64,000 bases of DNA from Hexactinellida sp. DTS-2022 (GCA_028753945.1 JAPNXP010000010.1:3785042-3849041); one strand, 5' to 3'. Positions 24,500 through 37,325 are shown, numbered from the stretch's first letter. Numbers and translations: made by a program. The notes: a model not told the origin generated them from the sequence alone.

Positions 24500-26654
24500 G
24501 TGCAGATGTTAGTATTTTGAGGCCATCTCTATTATAGTAATCAAGATAAGTGCTGGACACAGGATCGTTGTGAGGGCAATTTTACACTCTTCACAGTCAA
24601 TACTCTTCAGTAATGAACGCGATATATAGCCTGAAACAAATCTTAACACATCAACAGTATCTTGAGATCTGGTCATGTGGTCAAAGTTTTCTTGATTCAT
24701 TGTCTCCACAAAATCTTGAAGAATGGCCGATTCTTCGTCTGTAATGGAGGAACTATTTGAGGTGAGTTCGATATTCTAGATGGAAATGTTTTCAGCTTTA
24801 AAATAGTTTCTGAACGATAGACCTCCTTAAGACCCACTAAAGATCTGTCCCCCCCCCCCCCCGACATCTACCTGTACTGTTAAAATCTTCGTTCAAGAGG
24901 ATCAGTCTGTAAGCGTACCGTCAGAATATATTTGTATCCTACGTTGGGTAGATGATAACTTAAATCTGCTATAGCCCGATTTGTAGATATGAGAGCATCA
25001 AATGATTGTTTGGAAAGACCATGCTCCTTTGATTCTCTCCAATTACTCAACCAGTTCGCAAAAATATTAAAAAACTCTATTTTCCATCACTTGCGAATAG
25101 TGAACTCCCGATTACATCCGGATGAAATCTTTCTTTGGCATTTACTACCAACCACCAATTGTGAATTAAGTTTAGAAAAGGTGACGTTGTTTTGTCTTCG
25201 GAAAAATATTGGCGAATTGCTGTGATGGTGGTTCGATGGAAAATTCTCACATGACATTAAATTATTAAATTTTTCTCTTGTACACCCCCTGGTGAAATAT
25301 TAATGGAGACATCCACAAGAGTTGTTTCCAATGCTGGTGTTTGAAAATATTTAGTGGATAATATGTTGTTTCGAATGTTTTACAAGATGTACATTATCAA
25401 AAAGTAGGTGCTGTATTTCTCTGGGTTGAGCGGGCTGGCTATTGCACTATGACGCATTGAGCGAGGGTGTATACTTTGAGGTGTTTGTATGCGCTCACAT
25501 TCGTGGAATGGTTGTCACTAACTACAGCTCTGACATTGAAATTTCTTTTGCTGAGCATGCTTATAAAGTAAATTATATCCTCTTGAATGACCTGATGGTT
25601 AATTTTCGTTAATAGAATAGCCTTGATAATATATGCTGTTGACTGCTTCAAAGAGACAACCATAAATCACAAATATTTTTATACATATGCAGGCTAGAAT
25701 CACAACCAGTTTACTCTGCAATCGTATTGTACTACTTGTTGTAGTTACATTTCGTCAAGCAATAGGACCGTATCGTTACTAAAAAAAGAATTTTCTCTCA
25801 GTGATTGTAAGACATACAAGTATAACAATTGGTTGTGACTTTTGCTTACAATAGCGAATTGCTTGGAGAGGGATAAAGTTTTGCAAATTTCGATATCCTG
25901 AGTTAGAGGTGTATCTCATGATATGATCCATTCTTAATACAGTAGTGGAGTATGGGGCCTCTCTTTAGGGTTGCAGTATTGTAATTTTAAATTATATTTC
26001 TTTCACAGGTTGCTTCAACATTCCATAAAGTTGATAGGATGATTTGTGAGCATATCATGTGAAGTCAGCTTGGATCCTTCTTCTCGATCAATATATGCAT
26101 GTAGAGAAATTGGACAGCCTTCATAGCTGAATTTGACATGAAGATTGCTTTCAACATCAATGTACTCCTTTACTGTTTCCATCTCTGAACTTATAACAAC
26201 ACGGTATTCTGTAATACAGACGTCACTTATTTCTAGCCGAAGGTCGCTATACTCCTTTGACTGTTTGATATATCTCGCTACATCTGCAAATGATCTTATT
26301 GCCAATGTCGATTTGAAGGACTGTAACTCATTTGGCTGAAAGATTCGAACGACTGGAGGTTTTCGAGTTTCACTTGGGACTGTTGCCAGACTAAAAGGAA
26401 TGAGATTTGGATGTATAGTGGGAATCGGTTTCATTGAAATGATTGAGGTTTATTTTTTGGTATGATGAATGATGTACCTCGCTTCAAAATGATTAATGGA
26501 AATCACAGAATATTTGCTGATTTGATAATCTCTCCCATTCTGGACCGTTACCCTTTATTTGCCAATTCAGGCTCATTTGGTAATTTGAACACTGGTCTGC
26601 TTGGACCATCCTGGTAGTTAGTGCGACAACCTGTACGCAACACTTCTTGGACAT
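24500..26654 (-). pseudogene. P-element-like THAP transposase, decayed copy A
   Basis: A damaged THAP start lies at 26654 (MSKKCCVQ, then GCR-NYQDGPSRPVFKLPNEPEL after a frameshift), followed by a stop. The frame at 26434-26015 resembles the region downstream of the THAP domain. The block at about 25555-25500 (RAVVSDNHSTN) matches the second catalytic Asp motif of P/THAP9 transposases. The frame at 24709-24509 (VLRFVSGYISRSLLKSIDC) matches the conserved C-terminal GY-x-C-x2-C region. It differs clearly from the other two P-like copies, so it belongs to another subfamily. Many stops show it is inactive. Confidence 0.7.
24849..24864. repeat. Poly-C tract
   Basis: An uninterrupted run of about 15 C lies within AT-rich decayed transposon sequence. 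Its exact length is likely unreliable. Confidence 0.7.
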
Positions 26655-28679
26655 GATAAGTGCATATTTCTAGACTGAATTATTATGAATTGATGAGTTC
26701 TGGAAGATATTTTATTATTATATACTCATCGTGTTTGATTAGTCAAGTGAATCAACATAACAAAAGGAATTAATTGTTTGAGATAAGTTGAAACGTGATT
26801 TACATTCCACGAACTCATTCAAATACTTTTTGTTTAATTATGTTTACTATGACTGTTTCCGGAACATTCGTATTGATAATTTTTTAGTTAAGTATTTAAT
26901 TCGGCAGTTCAACCTATGTATATCATATAATACAGTATAGTATTACATAATGTGCAATTTGCTACGTGATTATTAAAATGCCGCCTAAACGGATTAACCA
27001 AAAATGTGAGAATTTCAAAAAATGTTTCGAATCGACTCGCAATAGTTCATAATTCAGGACCGGCGCCACCGGGGGTGTCCGGACACCCACTGCCTCAAGG
27101 AAATGAAGCGGTGCTTGGACAGTGACACCCATTAGATTATACAGTGGACACCCACTACACCCACACCTCATAATACGTGGCGCCGGCAATGTACATTACC
27201 CCATATACAATCCAATTTATAACAATAAGAGTTTTAGTTTAGCTTATAATGGCCTTCTTGTTTGATGACCTTCTCGGGGTCATATATATAGCCGTATATT
27301 TAGTAGGCCATGGCTCAGTACACTTTAGTCTTGCTCTTGACCAATAAAGTATAAAATACTTATTTGATTCATTTGCTGCTCAATAACTAATATTCACTTT
27401 TTTACTCAAAATTATTAGTCCTCCAATTTGCATTTCCGCATAGTTTTAGTTTTGCACTCAATTCAACGTCCTTCGTTTACCTTTCTGCAGTGTTCCACTG
27501 CACTTTGTTAATGGTCGACAAAATATCTTGATCCTACCTTAAAAGTGTGTGGGATTCTGAAATGAACTATGATGACCGTTTCCTTTTGTATTTCCATCTT
27601 GTTTGCCGTGAGTAGTATTGTGCTACCTTGTCTAGGTATATTTTTGTTCACGAGAAATTGAATATTTTCTTTATATTCTCCTGAATTCATTTTCAATTCA
27701 TGATAAAAATGATCGATATTTTGGCTTGATTGATTGATTGATTGAATTAAGTGATAGTTGTCAACAAGGAGAATATTTAAATTTGTCTTATATAATTTCA
27801 CTTCCAGATACCACACCGTTCAATATTATGCAGTATAATTTGTAATAGTACATCCAGGGTGTATTTTGTGTATCACATAGGGGTCTCAGACACAATACAA
27901 TCTAATTTTTCTAGCACATCCATGGTATATAGAGTGTATCATAGAGGCGTTTCAGATTCTACAGCTTATCAAAATTCTACACAAAGTAGCCCCCAATCGA
28001 TAAATTTCAGACACTGTAATTTATATTATCCTTACAATAAATTCCTGACGATGATCCTTATAACAATTGTGCTTTTATTTATAGATTGGTAAGAATCATT
28101 CAAAATACATAAAGTTGAATTTTATATTTGTGTGAGAACATCATATATGTCAAGTAACCGAGGTAGAGTTGTATTACTTCAAAATGTATCAATTTCGCAG
28201 TAGACGTGTAGAAGAACAATTTTTGAATTTATTATTATCTTCTTTTCATGTACAACATTTCCCCATTGATTTACGTTTATATAGGAAAATTCACTGAAAT
28301 TCAGCCAAGCGCGACGAATTTTGATTATCTTTCGCTCATTTCTGTTTTTATATATGCGTTTTTATAGGTATATTGGTACAGACAAGGGGAATTAGATCCT
28401 AAATTCCGTAAATATATTTATTACAACGCTACAACTACTATCTTGCTTTGTATATGTGCCAATCTATATTTCTTTGACGTTGACCTCAAGATACCTAGAA
28501 ACGGATCCAGGATTTGATATTAGATATTTACATGTATTTTAATCTGAATATCCACGCAGTTCGTTGTATCGAATTAAATAGATTATTGAATATTTGATTG
28601 TTTTTGTATGAATATATTTCTATCAATGTCTAATTTAGATTAATATACAATCAGAAAATTTAATTTGTCATTATAATGA
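26655..28679. other. Spacer between two P-like elements
   Basis: No gene is supported. It contains a small GC-rich MITE candidate (27055-27191), a TGAT microsatellite near 27723 and a degenerate duplication of a phrase like GGTGTATTTTGTGTATCACA at about 27855-27950. Confidence 0.4.
27055..27191. mobile_element. Small GC-rich MITE candidate
   Basis: CAGGACCGGCGCCAC and GTGGCGCCGGCAATG form inverted ends around repeats of GGACACCCACT. No clear target duplication was seen. hAT is a guess from the CA-G start. Confidence 0.5.
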
Positions 28680-31600
28680 GCAGGCTACGTTATAATAAGG
28701 CCTGTTCAGTGTTGTGAAATTTTGGACCATGGATGTCGTTTAAGTCCATTGATTATTTTACAGTAAATGTTCAAGTTAGAGATACTCTAAATTAGGAATC
28801 CAGAAGAGCAAATATTATTGGGTTTTGATACAATTCACATTTTAAGTAGTGTGATGATAATAGTACAAAATATTAAGGAAGTAGTATATGAAGGGGTATA
28901 CGAAACAAGCTAATTGAGTTTCAATTTCTTTAATTTTCGAGTATTTTCGACACCAGACTTCAACGGTAGCAAGGCATTCATATTCTTGATTTTATTAGAT
29001 ATGATACAGTTCGAAGTAGATGTCAATAATTTGGCTAATATATCCCACATGAGTGTACCACAGTTCTCACACATCACTCTCTATATTTCAGCTTGTTCAT
29101 CTTCTATAAGAGTAGTTGTTAACTGTATGAGGATACTTCTAGAAGGACCGGTAATAAAGCTATCGAATAAGCTTAATTGACTCTCGATTGAAGAAAATAA
29201 TTTCCACAGCGTAATAATTGCATCCATGACATCACTACTTGGCCTTGTAAGTGAGCCTCGGTCGATTATCTGAATTAATCTATATTCAAACAAGGTGATT
29301 GACATTTAGTATAATGTTTGTAATCCGCATGCACTGAGTAACCGGCTATAAAGGAGAGTGATTGGAGTATTTGCTTGATTAATTCGATTTCTGAATATCC
29401 TTGTATTGCAGAAAGATACTTATCTAAGCTGAAAGAGGCATGGGAGTCTTGGTCACAAGAAGATGAGCAGGATTCTAAGAAGTTTTTCAGTGATGTATTA
29501 TCTTCTACATGCTTTTTGGAAAATAATTTAAGTATGCTGGACAACTTTATTCTCCGTTCTGTCTCAAGTATCTGGCAATAGCTAATGTGGTATTGGGCAC
29601 CTGACCTCATCCTGTACAGGGCAAAATGATGCTCAAGGGGATCATTTTGCAAGAACGAAGAGAGGACGTACAAATAGCCACAATTTTCAGTGAAATGGTT
29701 AACAATACACGGGAGTGCAATACAGGAGTGACGAAAACTGGTAAATGTTTGAGGACATAATTTACCTCTTTTGTCAGGCATGGCTCCCCAACACTCAGCC
29801 CAATCAACTACACGTTGAAGGAAACTAAATCTAGTATCATTGCTTGTTAATGGGATGGAAAATTGATCCTTGAGAAGGATACCCTTGTTAGGAGTATTGA
29901 TGTTGAATATCTTCCAAACATTACATATAATGGTAATAAAGTCTTCAGTTTGTGAATTTGTAGAAAGGTGGTATCGCGATTGGTAGCTAACATCCAATGC
30001 AGCTGTTGTTGATTCATCAAATATCCTTAAGGCTAAAGAAACATTTTGTCTTTCAAATGTGGAAGGCCAACAAGCTTTAGAGGTTAACCTTGGAGCTAAT
30101 TTAGCAACAGAGTGTAGGTCACTTTTGTACAATTGTCGAATCTCTTCAAAAACTGCAGTGTTCGTAACTTGGATCTTCTCATAATCTGGATAAGTAAACG
30201 TTTTATTGTAATCTGTTTGATTTAGCCAGTTATTACCGATCGATTTGAGTATGTGAACGAAGTCGAAAAGCAAAAATAATGGTCGATTTAAGTCCATAGG
30301 GTGAGGAACGATAGGCTCTAGGATTCGGTTATGAGAAAAAAACTAAAAAATGTTCACGTTCATGGGGTAATTATCGGTACACAAAACTTGAACTGAGAGT
30401 CCACATGCTTCTACGTCTTGAATAACCTCTTTGATAATTGGAAAGAGTACACCAGCGGATGAGTTGGCACAGGGCAGTAAACGAACAATACTTGAACATC
30501 TTTTCGACAAACTTGATACCATGAAGGCAAAAACGGTTTTTGCTGGATCAGTAGGATTCAAAGTAGATCCTATTACCTTACCTCCCTTGTATGTATGTAA
30601 AAGTTGATTTACTTGAATTTAATCCATCTGAATTACAACATTTCGCTCCCATTTGTTCAAACTGAGTGGCAGATTGTTTGAGATAGTTGGTAAACTCAGC
30701 ATCCAAACCAAAATTTGAATATAAGCGTTTAAGTGTGGAAAGATGTGGCAATGATAGACAGTCCAAGGATTGAAGATATCTATAGCAAACTGGCGAGATA
30801 AGCTGGCATTTGAGCGATAAGACAAGAGTTTCGATGTTGTATCGCCTCATAGTTTTCGCGATCAAAACGTTGTCCAGTTGGCAAAGAATGAACTGAAGAC
30901 GTAATAATACAAGCTGTTGGTTCCCAGAATCTTCGCTAATTGAAGGCGGGAGTAAGTCGATTGCTTGATGAATGCTTTTGTTGCTTCTCTGACATGGTGT
31001 TGGAGTGTCTCAGGGGAATAAACTGGGATATAATGGTGTTCAACTTCTTTAAGCAAAATGTTAAGTTGATGAATATCATTTATCCTAGTGAGAGAAAGAG
31101 TAATGCGTACACCTTCATAGAAACCAATAGTATGTAATGTTTCGGTAATGGTTAAGGAGCATAGAATCGAAATCAAACTGTTACTTGTTATAGAAGGTTT
31201 GATTAAATTAAAGGAATTATCCTCAGAAATCCAAACTATCCAATGATTAGGCAACTCCAAGTGCTTTGTTTTGGATACTAAGTCTTGCAGTGTGGTGATT
31301 TGATTAAGCTCTTTGTCTCGGTTATAGTGTATTATACTCATCTATAGCAGTATCAATCAATTGCTGTTCTCTCAAAGATCGATCAAATCTCAAAAGTTTG
31401 GTGTCAGATGACGAAGAGAGATGAGGTGGACAGCCGGGTAGGAATCTTGGCACCGCTTCTTTGTGCAATTTCGGCTTGGCAGGTACTTCTAAGTGTGATC
31501 CATCAGGTTGAAGGATTGAAAAACTGGTCTGAATTTCTTTGTCGAGAAATGTTTCGAACATACAAACATATTCTTTAAGTCAACGATATCTTCTCTACAG

Positions 31601-32133
31601 AGCGATCGGAGCCAACGATTGGCGAACTCAGGTGGACCACTTGGCAATTTAAATACTGGAGTATGCGGTTCTCCTGCGTAATTACTCCGACATCCGGGGG
31701 CCGAACACCTTTTGGGCATGACAAGCTAAAATATATAAGGAAATGTAGAAATACACAAGGAGCAAATCGAAAGGGAGATGTAAATAATATAAAATAACAT
31801 GATCATAAAGGTTAGGAAGTCGAGAATACAAGTTAAAAAAGGCAAAGGATGATAAATATGGAAGTCCTCTGTAATTATATTGGAGGTCGAAAGTTAGATG
31901 CAGAGAAAAAATAAATATTATGGGTTTCTAAGAAAATGTAAATTATTTAGCTTAAACAACGCAAATAATTCAAAATTTTGAGTAAATGAGCATCACATAA
32001 TATAACAAGGGTCACGATTTGGTTAATAATCTTTAACTTGAACATTTACTGTAAAAATAATCAATGGACTTCAACGACATCCATGGTCCAAAATTTCACA
32101 CTTCTGAACAGGCCTTATTATAACGTAGGTCAC
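28680..32133 (-). mobile_element. P-element-like transposon, copy B (3.45 kb)
   Basis: The inverted terminal region shares CTACGTTATAATAAGGCC on both sides, then continues inward with GGACCATGGATGTCGTT and CAATGGACTTCAACGACATC. The right terminus reads GTGACCTACG inward; the left has decayed to GCAGGCTACG. Flanks do not give a clean 8 bp duplication. A THAP/P transposase pseudogene fills the interior on the minus strand. Confidence 0.8.
28912..31719 (-). pseudogene. THAP-domain P-element-like transposase (THAP9-like), copy B
   Basis: The frame opens at 31719 just after an acceptor-like TTTAG. It has a THAP zinc finger (CSAPGC, then VFKLPS, W, and CSKHF as the Cys/His pair). A one-base frameshift near 31565 leads to the basic linker (KPKLHKEAVPRF). 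Blocks downstream match THAP9: the first catalytic Asp in VIQMD, where the next codon (usually Glu) is a stop; the second in LCTDNYPMN; LLFDFVHILKSIGNNWLNQ; QNDPLEHHFALYRMRSG; and a C-terminal GY-C-x-C region. The last exon ends at 28912. At least two disruptions mean it is not functional as read. It is the most complete P-like copy here. Confidence 0.85.
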
Positions 32134-32193
32134 GGAGAAGGTTATTCGTGATGCGCAAATCTTGATTTGTAACCATTCTTGTAACCTTTAGAG

Positions 32194-32708
32194 CAGGGGT
32201 TCGAAAACTTTTGCAGATACCGGCCATACTTAGGTAAGGACATAATATTACCGGCCGCATCTAAAAACAAATTTTTAATGTATGAAACTAATCGGATTAT
32301 AGCCTTACTATACGTATAAGAATCACTAGCGGATCCAGAAATGTAAAAGGGGATTCCCAAGAAACAAAGCGAGCGCAGCGAGCGACTTATAAGGCGGTTT
32401 GGGGGCAAGCCCCCATAATTTTCTTAACTTATTTATATACACTAGTTCACTGGTGTTTGTAGAACAAATGTGATAGTAAACTGTATACATGTATACGTAT
32501 ATTTAATTGTGGTTATAGTAAATTAGTCAGTTACATGGTAATCCTATAGTATTTAGATTCCTAAACAAAAATATATCAAATTTCGAGTATTAAAGCATCT
32601 ACTAAAGATTTAAAATTGTCCTCATAGAACATTTACTTTTTTAGACTTTGCTGCTACCGGCCGCATCAAAGAATCTATTCGGAAAAAAAGCGAGTTTGCT
32701 AACCCCTG
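32194..32708. mobile_element. hAT-type MITE, 515 bp, with internal insertion
   Basis: Ends CAGGGGTTCGAAAACT and AGTTTGCTAACCCCTG are inverted repeats, with a perfect direct repeat CTTTAGAG (32186-32193 and 32709-32716). Paired CCGGCC words lie inside. A segment at about 32325-32425 with GCGGATCCAGAAATG and GGGGGCAAGCCCCC looks like a separate insertion. Confidence 0.9.
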
Positions 32709-32807
32709 CTTTAGAGTACAAATCAAAATAATCTAGATAGGTAGGCAAAAAATATTTTAAACTTGCATCCTCGCGCCTATTGTTTTAACTACAGTAGAAA
32801 GCCATTA

Positions 32808-33139
32808 CAGTGCACCCTCGCTAATCCTAACAGAGGTGTCCCGATTAAAAAATATTCTGTTCCGATTGGTGAATTCGTTCGGATTAGTGAAGTAATGCAT
32901 TTTCATCATGCATAACTATTATATAAATATAAATGAATATAAATGTCTATAAAAGAGAATCTCGATAATCGGAACCAAACTTGTATAAACCTTGTTAATC
33001 TGCACTAAACATCTAGTGTACTCCTTAAAATACTTGCCTGAGACTTATTTGTTATACTTCCATTGTAATTTACGATTTTTCCCACATTTATTAGAAGAAT
33101 ATTTTGGTTTCTCCTGTTCGGATTAGCGAGGGTGTACTG
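32808..33139. mobile_element. TA-inserting MITE (pogo-like), 332 bp
   Basis: Ends CAGTGCACCCTCGCTAATCC and GGATTAGCGAGGGTGTACTG are near-perfect inverted repeats, bordered by TA. Internal words such as TCCGATTGGTGAAT repeat the end sequence. No coding capacity. Confidence 0.85.
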
Positions 33140-33431
33140 TATTTCGAATACGACTAATAATATAATTTTTTTAGCCCTCATCAAAGCATTTCCCACACAA
33201 TTTCCCATTTCCCATGGGTAACACTAATCCCGGATATTCCGACGCAATTGGATGTTCTATTATATGTTATACAATTCACAACTCGGTTAATTAATTTGCC
33301 TCTTTACCTACCCGTTCATTTAACCACTAGCTCGATTGGTCCAGAACGCAACAAACTCTGATTTTTATTTGACCAAATTATTGCCGGTATACCAAAAAAA
33401 TCATATAATATATTCAAAATTTAGTAGGTAA

Positions 33432-33990
33432 CTAGCGCGCTTCGCTTTCTAAGTCGCTTCGCGGCATAACACAACTACACACCAGCCGCTTTCTTGGGAG
33501 GTGCGTGGTTTATATACTTCTAACATTGATTATATAGCGTAAATAGGCCTAAAATAGTATAATTTTACAATGCGAAATTTTGTGATTACTTCATAATGCT
33601 ATAATGAGCAAGCATAATGGAAATCTGGTGTGACCAACATGTCATCATCATTAATGTTATGTTCCATTAATTTTCAGAGTTTATCTCGTTGACGGTGCGA
33701 ATTATGTGCGATTAAGTGAATTTCCAAAAAATTTGTATTTTCATGATGACGTAGTAATTTGATAATGAATAAGTATATTCGTGATTTTGGGTGAGGAATA
33801 TGTAGGCACTATCAGTATACATAATGTCTATTAGTTTCACGTTTCTAACTGATACGAAATGTGAGTTTTGAGCAATTAGGTGGATTTTAACACTCTCAAA
33901 AATGTGACAATTACGTCAAAACTTTCACATCTGAAGCCATAGAAAAAATATAATTTCACTAATGTATTCTATGAATGTGATTTCCCATAG
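33432..33990 (-). mobile_element. Helitron, minus strand, diverged
   Basis: The 3' terminus reads CTAGCGCGCTTCGC on the plus strand, followed by a decayed form of the family hairpin and a body like the 14038 copy (GATTACTTCATAATGCTATAATGAG). The 5' end is no longer recognisable. Confidence 0.75.
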
Positions 33991-34012
33991 GTAAATAATA
34001 TAGTTTAATGCG

Positions 34013-34420
34013 TTATGTTACACCTAAATAGCTACTTCCAGGATTTGACCATTTCGTGCCACTGTGCTTAGACAGATAGGAAGTGTGTTCTTGTCCTTTG
34101 TTTGCGTTCTGATTGATGTGCTGCGCTAGAAATTGATCAAATTTAGCCAACAGCTCCAATATACCTAAGTAGTTACCGTTCCTGGCTGAACCAATAACCT
34201 CATCTGAACCGCGAAATGCTAAGCCGCGCTCACAAAGGAAACGGGTTGTTTCTGCCACTCGCTCTATCTAGCACAGCGTGCCAATAATCGCGTTTTGCAT
34301 TAGCCTGCCTAACGAGTTCTGCATCAATGTGACAATCTACATGTTTCCAGTCTAGTTTTGAACCATCGACTCCTGGTGTACTAAATTTCTCTCGTGACGT
34401 GGGATTGGTTGAGAGCCGCG
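34013..34420 (-). pseudogene. hAT transposase fragment (DUF4371/ZMYM1-like)
   Basis: The minus strand encodes LDWKHVDCHIDAELVRQA and WHAVLD, then, after a one-base shift, FLCERGLAFRGSDEVIGSAR followed by NGNYLGILELLAKFDQFLAQH and TSYLS. These are the hallmark N-terminal blocks of DUF4371 hAT transposases. It comes from a different family than the 5.6 kb pseudogene and is much better conserved. The catalytic core that should follow is missing: repeat sequence begins about 400 bp away on the other side. Confidence 0.85.
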
Positions 34421-34429
34421 TTTGCAGTA

Positions 34430-35985
34430 CTTATTGAGCTATTCAATGAAAGTAAATGAACCAGTAGAATTTTAGGGGTACCTTTTGGACAATTTTAACG
34501 AAATAAATTTTGGCATCAAAAGAAACAGCCGGCAACGATCTTAAACGACTAATTTATCAATTTTGGAGGGTTTTTTCAGTCATTGCAACAACAAATGGTT
34601 TTTCTTGTTTTTACACTCTTAAATATAATATAATCAACAAGTAGAATTTTCAGGGGTACCTTTTCGATAATTTAATCGAGAGATAATTTTGGCATCAAAG
34701 GAAACAGCCGGCAACGACCTTAAATTACGAATCTATCAATTTGGGAGTTTTTTGACTGTCATTGCAGTAAAAATGTTTTTCTGGATTTTATGCACTTGAA
34801 TGATTCAGAGATGTAGCGGTCCGGAAATTTCATGGACCGAACCGGACCGTCATGATTTTTTTCTGGACGGTCCGGACCGGTCCAGACCGTATGATAAAAA
34901 TATTGGATCGGTCTGGACCGGTCCAGACCGATCAATGGTCCAGGGCGTTATATCCCTTATTTGGACAGTTACAGACCATATATTAGAGTGGCTAATTATA
35001 TCCACTTGTATACATAAGATACTTATTACTTATGTGCTTGTAAGCAATAGGAAATAATGGATTGGAGCCTGATCGTTTGTCCAATCTAGGATGAGTCCAG
35101 ACCTTTGAACGGTCCAGACCGTTATATCGTTAATTTGGACCGCACTTGAAAATAAGCGGACCGGACCGACCTGAGACCGGTCGGTCCGGTCCGGTCCAGA
35201 CCGCTGCATCTCTGGAATGAATGTATATAAACGAAGTGTATTTTCATGGGAACTGTTTCGACTCTATTTACGATATTTAATCTTTAGCAATGAAAGAAAC
35301 AAACGGCAACGACCTAAAACGACGAGTATATAAATTTGGCAGTTTATTGACTCTCATTGCAGCAACAAATGGTTTTTCTGGTTTTTAAGCTCTTAAATGA
35401 AAGTAAATGAACGAATAGTATTTTCATGGGGAACCTTTTGGACAATTTTTCGAGATAATATTTTTTGGCATCGAAAGAAACAGCCAGAACGACCTAAAAG
35501 ACGAATTTATTAATTTGGCAGTTTTTTGACTGTCATTACAGTAAAATGGTTTTTCTGGATTTTATACTCTTAAATGAATATATATAAACGAAGAGTATTT
35601 TCAGAAGAACTGTTTGGACTCTATTGACAATATTAAATTTTTAGCATCGTGAGAAACAGACTGCAACGACCTAAAACGAAGTGTTTGTCAATTAGGAGTT
35701 TTTTTTTCAGTCATTGCAACAGCAAATGGTTTTTCTTGTTTTTAAGCTCTTAAATGAATGTAAATTAACGAGTAGAATTTTCAGGGGTACCATTTGGACA
35801 ATTTACCGAGATTTATTTTTGGCATCAAATGAAACAACTGCAACGACTAATTTATCAATTTTGGAGATTTTTGACTGTCATTGCAGTAAAATGGTTTTTC
35901 TGGATTGTATGCACTTAAATGAATGTAAATACACAAAGTATATTTTCAGGGGAACTGTTTGGACTCTATTGACGATATTTAAATA
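34430..35985 (+). repeat. Tandem array of about 180 bp repeats, left arm
   Basis: Units contain GAATTTTCAGGGGTACC, TTTGGCATCAAAAGAAACAGC, CAACGACCTAAA and TTGACTGTCATTGCA, and recur about every 175-190 bp. A hAT MITE splits the array at 34806. Units are diverged from each other but colinear. No coding capacity is seen. Confidence 0.9.
34806..35214. mobile_element. hAT-type MITE with GGTCCGGACC repeats
   Basis: Ends CAGAGATGTAGCGGTC and GACCGCTGCATCTCTG are inverted repeats. The flanks GAATGATT and GAATGAAT match at seven of eight. The interior is full of palindromic CGGTCCGGACCGGTCC words near both ends. Confidence 0.88.
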
Positions 35986-37325
35986 TAATTCGTTCATTTA
36001 TTTTCATTTATGATCTAAAATCAAGAAAACCATTTTTTGTTCAATGACTGTCAAAAAACTCCTAAATTGTTAAATTCGTGGGTGAAGGACGATGCCGGGA
36101 GTTTGTTTTGATGCCATAAAGTATCTCTAGTTAAAAGTTTCCAAAAAGTCTCCTTGAAAATTATTCTCGTTCATTCACTTTCATTTAAGAGCTCAAAACA
36201 AGAAAAAACATTTTTTGTTGCAATGAGTGTCAAAAAACTCCAAAATTATAAATTCGGCGTTAAAGGTCGTTGCCGGCTGTTTCTTGAAATGACAAAATGA
36301 TCTTTCGTTTAAAGTCTAAAACAGTTCCCCTGAAAATACACTTCGTTCCTTTACTTTCATTTAGGAGCTAAAATCAAGAAAAAGCATTTTTTGTTGCAAT
36401 GACATTCAAACAACTCCCAAATTGCTAAATTCGGCGTTTATGGTCGTTGCCGGAAGATTCTGCGATGCCAAATGGTATCTCTAGTTAAAAGTATTGAAAA
36501 TGTATCCCTGAAAATTCTTCTCGTTCATTTTGCTTTCATTTAAGATGAAAAGAATCAAGAAAAACCATTTTTTGTTACAATGACTGTCAAAAATCTCCCA
36601 AAATGATAAATTCGTCGTTTATGGTCGTTGCCTGAAGATTCTGCGATGCCAAATGGTATCTCTAGTTAAAAGTATTGAAAATGTATCCCTGAAAATTCTT
36701 CTCGTTCATTTTGCTTTCATTTAAGATGAAAAGAATCAAGAAAAACCATTTTTTGTTACAATGACTGTCAAAAATCTCCCAAAATGATAAATTCGTCGTT
36801 TATGGTCGTTGCCGGAAGTTTCTTTTGATGCAAAATATTATCCCTCGTTAAAGGTGTCCAAAAGGTCTCCCTGAAAATTCTTCTCGTTCATTCACTTTCA
36901 TTTAAGAGCTTAAAAACAAGATAATGCATTTTTGTTGCAATGACTGTCAAAAACTCCCAAATTGATAAATTCGTGGCTTAAGGACGTTGCCGGCAGTTTC
37001 TTTTCATTCTAAGAATAATCTCTCGGTAAAAGTGTCCGATAGGTACCCCTGAAAAATTTTCTTGTTCATTCATTTCATTTAAGAGCTTAAAATCAAGAAA
37101 AAGCAGTTTTTGTTGCAATGTCCTTCAAAAAAACTCCCAAATTGATAAATTCGTCGTTTATGGTCGTTGTCGGCTGTTTCTTTTGATGCTAAAAATTAAA
37201 AACTGTCAAAACTGTCCCAACAGTTGCCTTCGTAATTTACCCTCATTTAGGCTCTTAAAAACGAAAAAAACTATTTTTTTGCAATGACTGTCAAAAAAGT
37301 CCAAAATTCCTAAATTCGTGTTTTA
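35986..37325 (-). repeat. Tandem array of about 180 bp repeats, right arm (inverted)
   Basis: The same unit as the left arm appears in reverse complement (CTTGAAAATTATTCTCGTTC, TTGCAATGACTGTCAAAA, GTCGTTGCCGG) at about 180 bp spacing. Two neighbouring units starting at about 36480 and 36660 are almost identical over the full unit, a recent local duplication. The switch in orientation occurs near 35985. Confidence 0.9.

Noticed and set aside
34800-35057. Plus-strand frame rich in GPDRS
   Set aside because: It is the translation of GGTCCGGACC repeats of a MITE.
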